NCBI RefSeq assembly: GCF_000294495.1
Contig: NC_018526.1
Span: 1,240,001-1,304,000, forward strand
DNA length: 64,000 nucleotides
Source of the DNA: Streptococcus suis S735
Lineage (GTDB): Bacteria > Bacillota > Bacilli > Lactobacillales > Streptococcaceae
Direction of reading: 5' to 3'
In this document: one piece after another, positions 1-8,159 of the stretch
Layout: the number at the start of each line of letters is the position of its first letter
Position numbering within the stretch: position 1 is the first letter of the stretch
The notes under the pieces: generated by a model
Told to the model about the DNA's origin: nothing
Databases searched by the model: none
The model's input: only the letters and a program-made list of their open reading frames with translations
Position numbers and translations under genes: made by a program

Positions 1-103
1 ACATAATCTTACATTCCTTTTACGTTTCCATTATATCATAAAACCTATCAATGAGGGTTTTTTAGTGGTATAATGTCCTCAGAAGCTATCAGAGGAATGG
101 AAA

Positions 104-916
104 ATGTTACAAACACCGAAACACATTACTGCCATCATTGAGTCTCATCTGGATCAGATGACTAGACTTGAAAAGCAGATTGCCAGTTATTTTACTCAGT
201 TAGACCCATCTAGCGCCGATCTTAGCCAAGAAAACACTATACAGCAACTCCACATTTCTCCATCTGCTCTTACCCGTTTTGCCAAAAAATGTGGATTTTC
301 CGGTTATCGAGAATTTGTCTTTGCCTTTCAGAATAACCAACAATACTTGGATAAACATTTTGAAAAATTACAGCGGAGCCTAACAAAAAAAGTCTTGGTA
401 GACTATGAGGAAATCCTAACTGCTACCAATAAACTGGTAGATGAGGAAAAATTAGAAGAGATTGCCAAACTGATTGACAGTAGCAAGCGTGTCTATTTTT
501 ACGGAATCGGCAGTTCTGGTTTGGTTGCAATGGAAATCAAATCCCGCTTTATGCGACTGGGTGTAGTCTGTGATGCAATTACTGATGAAAACAATCTCAT
601 CTGGACTACCAATATTCTGGATGATAGTTGCCTGGTTATCGGTCTTTCTCTGTCTGGTCAGACAGAAGAGGTCATGGAGCATCTCCAGCTGGCTGCTCAA
701 AAGGGGATTCCTACCGCCCTGTTAACAACTAGGAGTTTTCCCCATCCGACTTTTGACCAAATCATTCCTGTCGCCTCTGTCCGCCACCTCAATTACGGCA
801 ATCGTATCTCACCCCAAATCCCCCTGCTCATCATGCTAGATATTATCTACGCCTATTTTTTAGCTATTGACAAGGAGAAAAAAGAGAATATTTTCAAGCA
901 AACCATTAGAGAATAA
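104..916 (+). CDS. MurR/RpiR-family sugar-phosphate-responsive transcriptional regulator
   Basis: This 270-residue protein has the two-domain plan of the MurR/RpiR family. The first 80 residues or so form a helix-turn-helix of the HTH_6 type (around HISPSALTRFAKKCGFSGYR). From about residue 110 to 250 there is a SIS sugar-phosphate-binding domain, with the glycine/serine segment YGIGSSGLVA and the SLSGQTEEV loop. The start follows an AGAGG ribosome-binding site, and a TATAAT box lies at 69-74. The gene converges on the amino-sugar PTS/nanE operon, so its likely job is to sense a phosphorylated amino sugar and control that operon. The family assignment is firm; the regulon is inferred from position only. 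Confidence 0.85.
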   Translation: MLQTPKHITAIIESHLDQMTRLEKQIASYFTQLDPSSADLSQENTIQQLHISPSALTRFAKKCGFSGYREFVFAFQNNQQYLDKHFEKLQRSLTKKVLVDYEEILTATNKLVDEEKLEEIAKLIDSSKRVYFYGIGSSGLVAMEIKSRFMRLGVVCDAITDENNLIWTTNILDDSCLVIGLSLSGQTEEVMEHLQLAAQKGIPTALLTTRSFPHPTFDQIIPVASVRHLNYGNRISPQIPLLIMLDIIYAYFLAIDKEKKENIFKQTIRE

Positions 917-955
917 TTCATCCGTCTTTCTATTTCACAACAATCTTAATAAAAC

Positions 956-1001
956 AAAAAGCATTCAAAAATACCCGATAGGTACAGTTTGAATGCTTTT
1001 A
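956..1001. terminator. Bidirectional intrinsic terminator between the regulator and the PTS gene
   Basis: A perfect stem pairs AAAAGCATTCAAA with TTTGAATGCTTTT around a loop of about 18 bases. It carries A and T runs on the two sides, so it can end both the rightward regulator transcript and the leftward nanE-PTS transcript. Confidence 0.85.
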
Positions 1002-1019
1002 ATTCGCTTAAATATAACT

Positions 1020-2528
1020 CTATTCTTCAAGACCAAGAATTTGATTGATTTCTTGGCTATACAGAATAGCCTTACCTCCGAAAATAGCCTGTATTCCTCC
1101 TTTTACATCCAAAACAGCCGTTGCACCTATAGACTGAATAACTCCCTTATCCACAAGACCACTATTTCTGAGCGATACTCTTAATCGAGTCGCACAGGCA
1201 GTCACATTCTCAATATTATCTGCTCCACCAAGAGCATCGATGATAGCAATTGCATTATCACGAAGACTAGAACCGTTTGATAAAACTTTTTCCGAATGTG
1301 ATGCTTGGTCACTGCTTTCCATACCAGGAACTAGCACGTGAAATTTGGTTACTAAAAATTTGAAAACTAGATAATAAACTGCTGCCCAAAGCAAGCCAAC
1401 AGGAATCACGTAAATCCAATTGGTTTTGTCATTTCCTTGGAAAACACCAAAAATCAAGTAATCAATAAGCCCACCAGAAAATGAGTTCCCAATACGAATT
1501 TGCAGGAGATCTGCGACTAAGAATGATAGTCCATCTAAAAATGCGTGAACAACATATAGCCATGGAGCAACAAACAAGAAAGAAAATTCGATTGGTTCAG
1601 TAATTCCTGTCAATAGGGAAGTTAATGCACTACTTGAATAAAAACTGCCTACCTTCTTACGATTTTCCTTAGGAATTGCGTGATACATAGCCAAACAAGA
1701 TGCTGGTAGACCAAAAATCATCGTTGCAAATCGACCAGCAAAAAATCGAGTTCCATAAGTAAATAAGCCTGTGTGATTCGCATCTGCTAATTGAGCAAAG
1801 AAAATATTTTGCGCACCTTGGATCGTCTCACCTGCTACCACTTCACTTCCACCTAATGAAGTATACCAAAACATTGGATAGATGGTATGGTGCAAGCCAA
1901 ATGCACCTGTCAAACGCAATCCAAAACCATATAAGAAGGTTCCAAAACTTCCCATCTCTGCTATTGCCTTACCAAAATCAACTAATAAATTCTGAATCGG
2001 TGGCCAAATTATATAAAAAATGGAGCCAATCGCAATTGCTGCAAATGATGAAATAATTGGAATAAAACGAGAGCCCCCGAAGAAACCAAGAAAGGCTGGT
2101 AATTCAATTTTTCGATATTTATTGTGTAAAGTTGCAACAGTGATACCAATCGCTAAAGCGCCCAAAACTCCAGTATCAATGCTTGCTCCCTTATCAGCAA
2201 AAAGAGTTAAAAATCCACTAATAGTAGCCGTATAAACCAAGTATGCAACCCCAGCAGATAGGCCAGCAGTCCCCTTATCAGCATCTGCCAAACCTACAGC
2301 AACACCAATTGCAAAAATCAATGCTAAATTCGCAAATACCGCACTACCTGCCGTACTCATGATAGTGAATACAGCTTGCAACCACGCTTGATCCAATACA
2401 GGAAATTGTGCTACAGCATTACTATTTGATAAAGCGCCTCCAATTCCCAGTAAGAGACCAGCAACAGGCAAAATTGAGATTGGCAGCATAAAGGCCTGAC
2501 CTAGCTGAGAAAACTTCTTAAAATTCAT
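1020..2528 (-). CDS. PTS transporter subunit EIIBC, glucose/N-acetylglucosamine class
   Basis: This 502-residue membrane permease takes up a sugar and phosphorylates it at the expense of PEP. Residues 1 to about 390 are the EIIC channel domain with many hydrophobic helices and the GITEPIEFSF signature of the Glc superfamily. Residues from about 420 are the EIIB domain, with the phospho-acceptor Cys445 in TACATRLRVS. No EIIA domain is present, so a separate EIIA must supply phosphate. It lies 27 bases downstream of nanE in the same direction. That context suggests N-acetylmannosamine or a related sialic-acid breakdown sugar as substrate, which is an inference; the class assignment is secure. 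Confidence 0.88.
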   Translation of the reverse strand: MNFKKFSQLGQAFMLPISILPVAGLLLGIGGALSNSNAVAQFPVLDQAWLQAVFTIMSTAGSAVFANLALIFAIGVAVGLADADKGTAGLSAGVAYLVYTATISGFLTLFADKGASIDTGVLGALAIGITVATLHNKYRKIELPAFLGFFGGSRFIPIISSFAAIAIGSIFYIIWPPIQNLLVDFGKAIAEMGSFGTFLYGFGLRLTGAFGLHHTIYPMFWYTSLGGSEVVAGETIQGAQNIFFAQLADANHTGLFTYGTRFFAGRFATMIFGLPASCLAMYHAIPKENRKKVGSFYSSSALTSLLTGITEPIEFSFLFVAPWLYVVHAFLDGLSFLVADLLQIRIGNSFSGGLIDYLIFGVFQGNDKTNWIYVIPVGLLWAAVYYLVFKFLVTKFHVLVPGMESSDQASHSEKVLSNGSSLRDNAIAIIDALGGADNIENVTACATRLRVSLRNSGLVDKGVIQSIGATAVLDVKGGIQAIFGGKAILYSQEINQILGLEE

Positions 2529-2555
2529 ACTCCATTCCTTTCTATAACCTATTTA

Positions 2556-3257
2556 TTATTTATGTAAAGCACTAATAAACCGCTCTGCGATTTCCTTTGG
2601 ACGTGTGATCGCACCGCCTACAACAATTCCTGCCACACCTAAATCATGAATAATTTTTACTTGGTCAGGATAGTGTATTTTTCCTTCCGCTATCACATCG
2701 ATACCTGCTCGGCACAAGCGGTCAACCAATTCAATATCCGGTCCCTCCTCCTGCCTACTATAGGATGTATACCCCGAAAGTGTTGTCCCAATGAAATCGA
2801 TGCCTGCTTCATAAGCAGTTAATCCTTCCTCAAAGGTTGAAATATCTGCCATAAAAAGTTGTTCGGGGTATTTTTCCTTGATTTGCTTAATGAAATCAAC
2901 AATATCGAGTCCGTCATAACGCTCACGCTTGGTACAATCAAGAGCAATGACTTCAATATCTAGAGCTGCTAACTCGTCTACTTCTCGCATCGTAGCCGTA
3001 ATAAAGGGCTCTTGTGGAGGATAGTCTCGCTTGATAATTCCGATAATTGGTAAAGTAGTTACTTCTTTTATCTCCTTAATATCTCGTACACTATTGGCCC
3101 GAATACCGACAGCCCCTGCTTCTTGGGCAGCCTTGACTAGTAAAGGCATAATACCGCCTTCTTCCCTATACAGAGGTTCGCCTGGCAAAGCCTGACAGGA
3201 AACGATAATTCCATCCTTAATTTGTTGCTTTAAATCTGTCTTACTAATAGTGCCCAT
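2556..3257 (-). CDS. nanE: N-acetylmannosamine-6-phosphate 2-epimerase
   Basis: NanE (233 residues) converts N-acetylmannosamine-6-phosphate to N-acetylglucosamine-6-phosphate in the cytoplasm, a step of sialic-acid and ManNAc catabolism. The protein has the TIM-barrel pattern of the family, with [13 protein letters not shown] near the N-terminus, [29 protein letters not shown] and the phosphate-binding end [14 protein letters not shown]. Length is typical. It is the first gene of a two-gene operon with the PTS EIIBC and follows an AAAGGAATG ribosome-binding site. A promoter with an overlapping cre-like box upstream points to catabolite control. Confidence 0.93.
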
Positions 3258-3285
3258 TATGTCATTCCTTTCTGCTCCATACTAG

Positions 3286-3333
3286 AGATAGCGCTTACAT
3301 TGTTTATTATATAGTATATTATTATTTTTTCAA
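3286..3333 (-). promoter_or_regulatory. Promoter and cre (CcpA) box of the nanE-PTS operon
   Basis: On the minus strand TTGAAA (3328-3333) and TATAAT (3306-3311) are 16 bases apart. Just downstream, TGTAAGCGCTATCT (3286-3299) matches the low-GC cre consensus TGWAANCGNTNWCA at all but the last position. A cre at the start site is the classic position for CcpA repression when a preferred sugar is present. Confidence 0.75.
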
Positions 3334-3439
3334 TAACCTCTTTTTATTTAGAATGTAATTTCGATTTTTGTAGAAATACAAAAAATCCTGAAAATAGTTT
3401 CAGAACGAGTTCTCATACCTAAAAGTAGTTTTTAGGAAA

Positions 3440-3478
3440 ATATAAAAGATTCTACCCAAAATTTGAATAGAATCCTTA
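3440..3478 (-). terminator. Intrinsic terminator downstream of the suilysin gene
   Basis: On the minus strand GATTCTA pairs with TAGAATC (3468-3474 with 3448-3454), followed by a T-rich run TTTTATATTTT. It lies about 90 bases after the sly stop codon and closes that transcript before the nanE promoter. Confidence 0.65.
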
Positions 3479-3567
3479 TTTTAATACCATTTTCTTGTGA
3501 TAAGTTTCTGACGAATAGTGTTTAGCTCCTAGCCTCTGTGGCTAAGAGAGTATAATACATTGCCAGA

Positions 3568-5061
3568 TTACTCTATCACCTCATCCGCATACTGTGGGTA
3601 TAACGTTGTTCCCCAGATGGTTATTTTACGTTGACCAACAAGTGGTAAATCTTTGTCATAAACTGTTCTCCACCACTCCCATGCTAATCCTGTACATTCT
3701 TGAATATTGACATGAAGATTGCGAGCATTTCCTGGAATTTGAATGGTTTCACTCCAGTGTGAGGTCAGATTTACACCATTCTTATCCCAAGCTTTTGGTT
3801 CCCAAACTTCTTCTCCAGCTTCATTGTAAGATACTTCTTCCCAAGTAATGTTGTATTTCGCAACATAAGCACCTGAATGATCCAATGTCAATGCACTGCT
3901 ATTATGGACTGTTGAAGTTGTTTCTATGTACTCTGAATTGCTCAAAATCTGAGCAGGTCTATTGTCTTTGACAAAGTTGGTTGAATACGAAATCGGAACA
4001 CCTGGATTGAGTTTTCCGTATCTTGCACCTTCTTCAATAATCTTCTTCAGTGTTTCAATATTTCCGCTCACAACAGTAGCCGCGCTACCTGCATCCCCAC
4101 CAAAAATATAAGCAGAGAATGAAGTATTTTTCAGAATGTCTTGATACTCAGCATTGCCACTAATATCAACGCCTTTGATGGCTGCTTTAAATGCGGCTTG
4201 AACTTGGGTACTCCTACTGCTAGTTTCTAACTTGATGAACATAGAGCGTCCATAAGAAACGCTGGAAACATAAACAGGAGGTACCTCATCTGTTATCCCA
4301 TTTCGTTTCAAATCTTCTACAGTTGTCCCTTCTGCAAAAAGCTTGCTTGGAGATTCTGGTTCATCAACACTAACTGTATAATAAATTTGTTTAAAGTTAA
4401 CAATCTGAACCTGTTTTTCACCCGAATTCACGGCATCAAAATTGATATCTAATGGTACAGCAATTTTTTCAAAAGAGGTTCCGAACTTCGTTTTCAATTG
4501 TGACATACTGTATGCCATTGTTTCATCATATTGAAGCTCTGCTTGGGTATTGCCATACTCTCCAGCATACGTATTATTCCATTTAGACAGAAGGTTATTC
4601 ACCCCTGTTCGAACAGTACTTCTTGTTGGAGAATTTACAACAGTGTGGCTATCCCCATTGGCCAAACCAGGTAAATTCAAACTAAGCGTCAGATCTCCCC
4701 GCGCAATACTGATAAGCGTTGGATTATTATCCAGAAGATTTTGGTCAGCACGCAATAAAGCACCTGGATAAATATTTGCAGCCTTAGCATCAATAACAGC
4801 AATATCTGCACTATTGTTCGTAATATTCTTCTTTTCTCTGCGAAGTACTACAAAACGTCCGTTTTCTAACATACCAGTTGTTGCTGGCGGATTATCAATG
4901 TATTCTCCCTCATTTGTAAGAATCTCTTGTGGCTCGTAAGTCAAGCTTTGAAAATACTGATTAATATCTTGTTTGGAATCTGCAAGAACACTCAATGGTG
5001 TGACCCCTACGAGTGCCAAACTGACTATTGAGCTTAAAATCAAGTGCGAACTTTTTCTCAT
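3568..5061 (-). CDS. sly: Suilysin, secreted cholesterol-dependent cytolysin
   Basis: This 497-residue protein is a thiol-activated, cholesterol-dependent pore-forming toxin. Residues 1-27 form a Sec signal peptide ending in SVLA. The C-terminal domain carries the conserved undecapeptide ECTGLAWEWWR at 455-465, with its cysteine intact, and the cholesterol-recognition Thr-Leu pair at 486-487. Length and sequence fit suilysin of S. suis and the pneumolysin family. There is an AAGGA ribosome-binding site eight bases before the ATG. The gene is monocistronic, with its own terminator and a long upstream region. I see no disabling change, so a full-length toxin is predicted. Confidence 0.97.
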   Translation of the reverse strand: MRKSSHLILSSIVSLALVGVTPLSVLADSKQDINQYFQSLTYEPQEILTNEGEYIDNPPATTGMLENGRFVVLRREKKNITNNSADIAVIDAKAANIYPGALLRADQNLLDNNPTLISIARGDLTLSLNLPGLANGDSHTVVNSPTRSTVRTGVNNLLSKWNNTYAGEYGNTQAELQYDETMAYSMSQLKTKFGTSFEKIAVPLDINFDAVNSGEKQVQIVNFKQIYYTVSVDEPESPSKLFAEGTTVEDLKRNGITDEVPPVYVSSVSYGRSMFIKLETSSRSTQVQAAFKAAIKGVDISGNAEYQDILKNTSFSAYIFGGDAGSAATVVSGNIETLKKIIEEGARYGKLNPGVPISYSTNFVKDNRPAQILSNSEYIETTSTVHNSSALTLDHSGAYVAKYNITWEEVSYNEAGEEVWEPKAWDKNGVNLTSHWSETIQIPGNARNLHVNIQECTGLAWEWWRTVYDKDLPLVGQRKITIWGTTLYPQYADEVIE

Positions 5062-5347
5062 AAGTTTTATCCTTTCATGTTTTCACTAATGAAATGAATA
5101 GACATAAAAAATGGTATTAAAAAAACAAACGTTTGCGAGTTCATTCTGCACCTTTTTAGATAAGTTGTCAAGACTCCTTGAGATGAAAAACAGACAAAAA
5201 ACAGATTACGCCTCTCTATTTGTTGTTTTTCCAACAATTTCCGGAATATTTCTGTAAACAACCTATTCATTTTCTGTTTTTTCTGAATTTCTGTCAGTTT
5301 TTTATACACATTATCACTTATAAATATTTGCAATGATAACCAGATAT
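5062..5347 (-). promoter_or_regulatory. AT-rich upstream region of sly with a palindrome
   Basis: This non-coding stretch leads into sly. On the minus strand a weak promoter candidate, TTGTTT followed after 16 bases by TATGTC, is seen close to the gene. A perfect palindrome CAAACGTTTG at 5126-5135 sits just upstream of or overlapping that candidate; it resembles the core of a cre box but lacks the flanking consensus bases. An open frame of about 100 codons here lacks coding character and is not annotated. The promoter call is tentative. Confidence 0.35.
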
Positions 5348-5568
5348 TATAGTTGTTTAGTTCGCTTTTAGTACAAGGCAACGAGCTGCAGGTTGCTAGA
5401 ACAGCCTAGAGGCTGTTCTAGGTTGGAAATAAGACATGCGAAGCAAGTCACTTTCGTGGAGTACGGCAAAGCGAGTTCAAACAATCCAGTGGAGTGTTTG
5501 AAGTAGGAAATAAGAAAACGGAGTTTCCTCTTGCGTCGAAGTAATTAAAGATAAACTAAATGACTATA
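5348..5568. repeat. Dispersed modular repeat, copy 1 (long form)
   Basis: The element is bounded by imperfect inverted ends: TATAGTTGTTTAGTT on the left, and on the right a sequence whose complement reads TATAGTCATTTAGTTT. Inside are several hairpin modules, for example AGAACAGCC...GGCTGTTCT and ATCCAGTGGAGTGTTTGA, joined by GTTGGAAATAAG-type linkers and a GAGTACGGCAAAGCGAGTT segment. The same blocks recur near 18.9, 19.2 and 35.3 kb. It is a MITE or BOX-like element; I cannot assign a named family. Confidence 0.75.
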
Positions 5569-5585
5569 CCTCCTCTTTTTGAACA

Positions 5586-5640
5586 CAAAAACTCCCCCGA
5601 CTAGCTTCTAATCCTATTAAAAACTTGTTAGGAGAGTTAT
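5586..5640 (-). terminator. Possible terminator after the HAD pseudogene
   Basis: On the minus strand AACTCTCC near 5631-5638 can pair with GGGGGAGTT near 5590-5598, and the latter is followed by TTTTGTG. The loop is long (over 30 bases), so the call is moderate. Confidence 0.5.
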
Positions 5641-5650
5641 TCCATTTTAT

Positions 5651-6366
5651 TTATCCAATCGGCTTTATGATGTTTTTGATAAGGGAATCCAGATTGAACC
5701 ATTCGTCAATCATATAATCTGCCTGAAAGGAACTTTCTGGCTCTGACCGTTTTCTGTGATTAAACCAGACCGCTTGCCAACCAGCTGTTTTTGCCCCGAT
5801 GATGTCATTTTCAAACGAATCCCCTACCCTAGATAACAAATATCTTCGCCTGACATCCCCAAACGTTCTTCCATTAGTTGAAAAATAGCAGGATTTGGCT
5901 TTGTGATACCAACTTGTCCAGAAATAAGGACATGTTCTAGCTCAAACCAATTAACTAACCCCATCGTGCGTATCTTTCTCAACTGATGTCTATAAGGTCC
6001 ATTCGTAATAATCCCCATTGCAATTCCTTGCACCTGACACCACGAAAATATTTCTGGAAACACTGGACTGAGCTCTATCTGCCCTTGAAAATAATCATAA
6101 TCTATTTGAATAGCTAAGGCTGTTGCATCAGACACCTGATACCCAAAATCTGCCAAAGCATGTTTCATCCGATAAATATGACTGTCTTTCAAACTCATCT
6201 TTCCAATTGCTGTCGCTTCAAATACTTCATCCGCATATCTGCGAAAGGAAAGGTAGAGTGGTTCAATTTGCTCCCTTGCTACTTCAATGTGTCTTTCCAA
6301 AGCACGTTCAAACGGTTGAATCTGATCATAAAGCGTATCATCTACATCAAAAATTAAGGCTTTCAT
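5651..6366 (-). pseudogene. HAD-superfamily hydrolase disrupted by a 5-bp duplication
   Basis: The first 180 codons encode a HAD phosphatase with motif I DVDDTLYD at the N-terminus and the IITNGP motif II, up to ...GEDICYLG and a TAG stop. The following 60 codons, in another frame, supply motif IV GDSFENDI and the C-terminus. At 5822-5831 the plus strand reads CCCTA twice in tandem; removing one copy restores YLGDSFENDI and gives a normal-length enzyme of about 235 residues. The lesion is therefore a simple 5-bp tandem duplication. The split halves are unlikely to be active as one enzyme. A terminator follows and a repeat element lies beyond it. Confidence 0.88.
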
Positions 6367-6381
6367 GAGTCAATTATAGCA

Positions 6382-6410
6382 AAAAATTCCAGCAAAAGCT
6401 TGGAATTTTT
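6382..6410 (-). terminator. Intrinsic terminator of the ABC exporter operon
   Basis: AAAAATTCCA pairs with TGGAATTTTT around a short loop that itself contains AGC/GCT pairing. On the minus strand the stem is followed by TTTTTTGC, just beyond the stop codon at 6420. Confidence 0.8.
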
Positions 6411-6419
6411 AACTGCTTA

Positions 6420-8159
6420 TTACACCTTTGCTTGAATCTCATGCATTTGAGCATATACTCCACCACGTGCAACCAATTCTTCATGCTTCCCATGTTCAAT
6501 AATTCGACCTTGATCTAAGACAAGAATCTGGTCTGCATTTTGAATGGTAGAAAGTCGGTGAGCAATAATAAAGGTTGTCCGACCTTCTTTCACCACTTCC
6601 ATGGCATGTTGGATAATTTCTTCCGTCTCCGTATCAATATGAGAAGTTGCTTCATCCAATATCAGAATTTTAGGATCAGAGTAGAGTGTCCGCGCAAAGG
6701 CAATCAATTGACGTTCCCCACTTGAAAAGGCCGCCCCCTTCTCAACAACCGGTTCATCAATCCCTTTCTCTAAGCGAGATAGCATAGGCCCTGCACCAAC
6801 TTTTTCTAGCGCCTGCATGATTCTTGTTCTATCTGCTTCCTCTTCATTCATGGAAACATTGCTGGCAATCGTCCCTGTAAAGAGATAGGGATCTTGCAAA
6901 ACAATCCCCATGTGACTGCGCAGGCTTTCACGAGAATAATCACGGATGTTTTTCCCATCAATCAGTACACATCCCTCCTGTGGATCATAGAAACGATAGA
7001 GGAGATTCATAATAGAAGACTTACCAGACCCAGTATGCCCAACCAGAGCAACTGTTTCTCCTTTTTCTGCTCGAATGGTAATATCTTTCAAAACTGGTCT
7101 GTTTTCTTCATAGCTAAAGTTCACGTGTTCAAACACGACTTGCCCTTGTTCAACTTCCAAAATACGATCACAGTCGTCCTCCAGCTCTTCTTCTAGAAGG
7201 GCCATTAGACGCTTACCTGTTTCAAACGAGCGAAGCATATTTGGGAACTGTTGAACCAGCGCTCCCAAAGCAATGAAGACTCCTTCGATATAGTTGACAT
7301 AAACAAAGAGTTTCCCAGCTGTAACTCCATCCTGTCCCGCAAGAAATTGATAGCCGACTACCGTTAAAATCGCAGCAATGACCAAATTTTGCAGAAAACC
7401 ACTCAGATTCCACGTGGCAAGAGACTGGGCCCAGATAATCTTATTATCTGCCCGACGCATCTTGTCAGCAGTCACTTCAAATTCTTTCATGATGCGCTCT
7501 TCTTGTCCAAAAAGTTGAATCAAACTTGCACCATTCATGGTCTCATTCACCTGCGTATTGACGTCACTCCTTGCATCATAAAAATCCTTCATCGGCTTGT
7601 CTGTCATTTTCTTGTAAGCAAATTGAATACCGATATAGAGTGGTATCAAGAGTAACATCAGCCAACCAAGACTCCTATTCATATAAAATAGGACACCGTA
7701 TGTAAAGAGCAAACGAACAATATTGTTAAAGGCATTAACTAAGGTCCCATAAAATTGTGTCCGCAGAGTTTCTGTATCATTGACAATTCTAGTTGCAATT
7801 TTTCCAGCGGGCTTATCATCAAAATAAGAAATAGGCAACCGTTGCATAACATCGTAGGCTTGATTACGTAGATTTTCAGCAATACGATTGGCGCAATGCA
7901 TGAGTAAACGCATAGATAAGTAGAAGCCAATAGCTCCCAGAATAATCATTCCCATGTATTGAACTGACTGGTTTAAGAAAACAGCTTCATCAAAAGGCAA
8001 ACCCTTGCTCAAATCCGTAATCGGCCCATCAATCGCCTGCTGAATCAGCAGAGGAGCCAATCGAACCATGGTCGAAGCCAATAGATAGAAGCCGACAGCT
8101 ACTATAAATAGACACTTGACTCGACGGATTTGTTTTAATAAAAAACCTAAAATAGTCAT
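6420..8159 (-). CDS. Heterodimeric ABC exporter, second subunit (LmrD/BmrD-like)
   Basis: This 579-residue half-transporter has an N-terminal six-helix membrane domain (about 1-310) and a C-terminal ATPase domain. It has Walker A GHTGSGKSS, a non-canonical signature FSSGERQ, Walker B LILDEATSHID with the catalytic glutamate, and the H-loop AHRLST. Its ATG overlaps the stop of the upstream subunit, so the two are translationally coupled. Pairing with a partner whose Walker B ends in aspartate is the hallmark of heterodimeric multidrug exporters such as LmrCD and BmrCD. The substrate cannot be read from sequence; drug or peptide export is inferred. Confidence 0.88.
   Translation of the reverse strand: MTILGFLLKQIRRVKCLFIVAVGFYLLASTMVRLAPLLIQQAIDGPITDLSKGLPFDEAVFLNQSVQYMGMIILGAIGFYLSMRLLMHCANRIAENLRNQAYDVMQRLPISYFDDKPAGKIATRIVNDTETLRTQFYGTLVNAFNNIVRLLFTYGVLFYMNRSLGWLMLLLIPLYIGIQFAYKKMTDKPMKDFYDARSDVNTQVNETMNGASLIQLFGQEERIMKEFEVTADKMRRADNKIIWAQSLATWNLSGFLQNLVIAAILTVVGYQFLAGQDGVTAGKLFVYVNYIEGVFIALGALVQQFPNMLRSFETGKRLMALLEEELEDDCDRILEVEQGQVVFEHVNFSYEENRPVLKDITIRAEKGETVALVGHTGSGKSSIMNLLYRFYDPQEGCVLIDGKNIRDYSRESLRSHMGIVLQDPYLFTGTIASNVSMNEEEADRTRIMQALEKVGAGPMLSRLEKGIDEPVVEKGAAFSSGERQLIAFARTLYSDPKILILDEATSHIDTETEEIIQHAMEVVKEGRTTFIIAHRLSTIQNADQILVLDQGRIIEHGKHEELVARGGVYAQMHEIQAKV

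Noticed and set aside
5067..5381. Open frame of about 104 codons upstream of sly
   Set aside because: It has no ribosome-binding site and unlikely amino acid use, starts in the dispersed repeat, and covers the sly promoter region.
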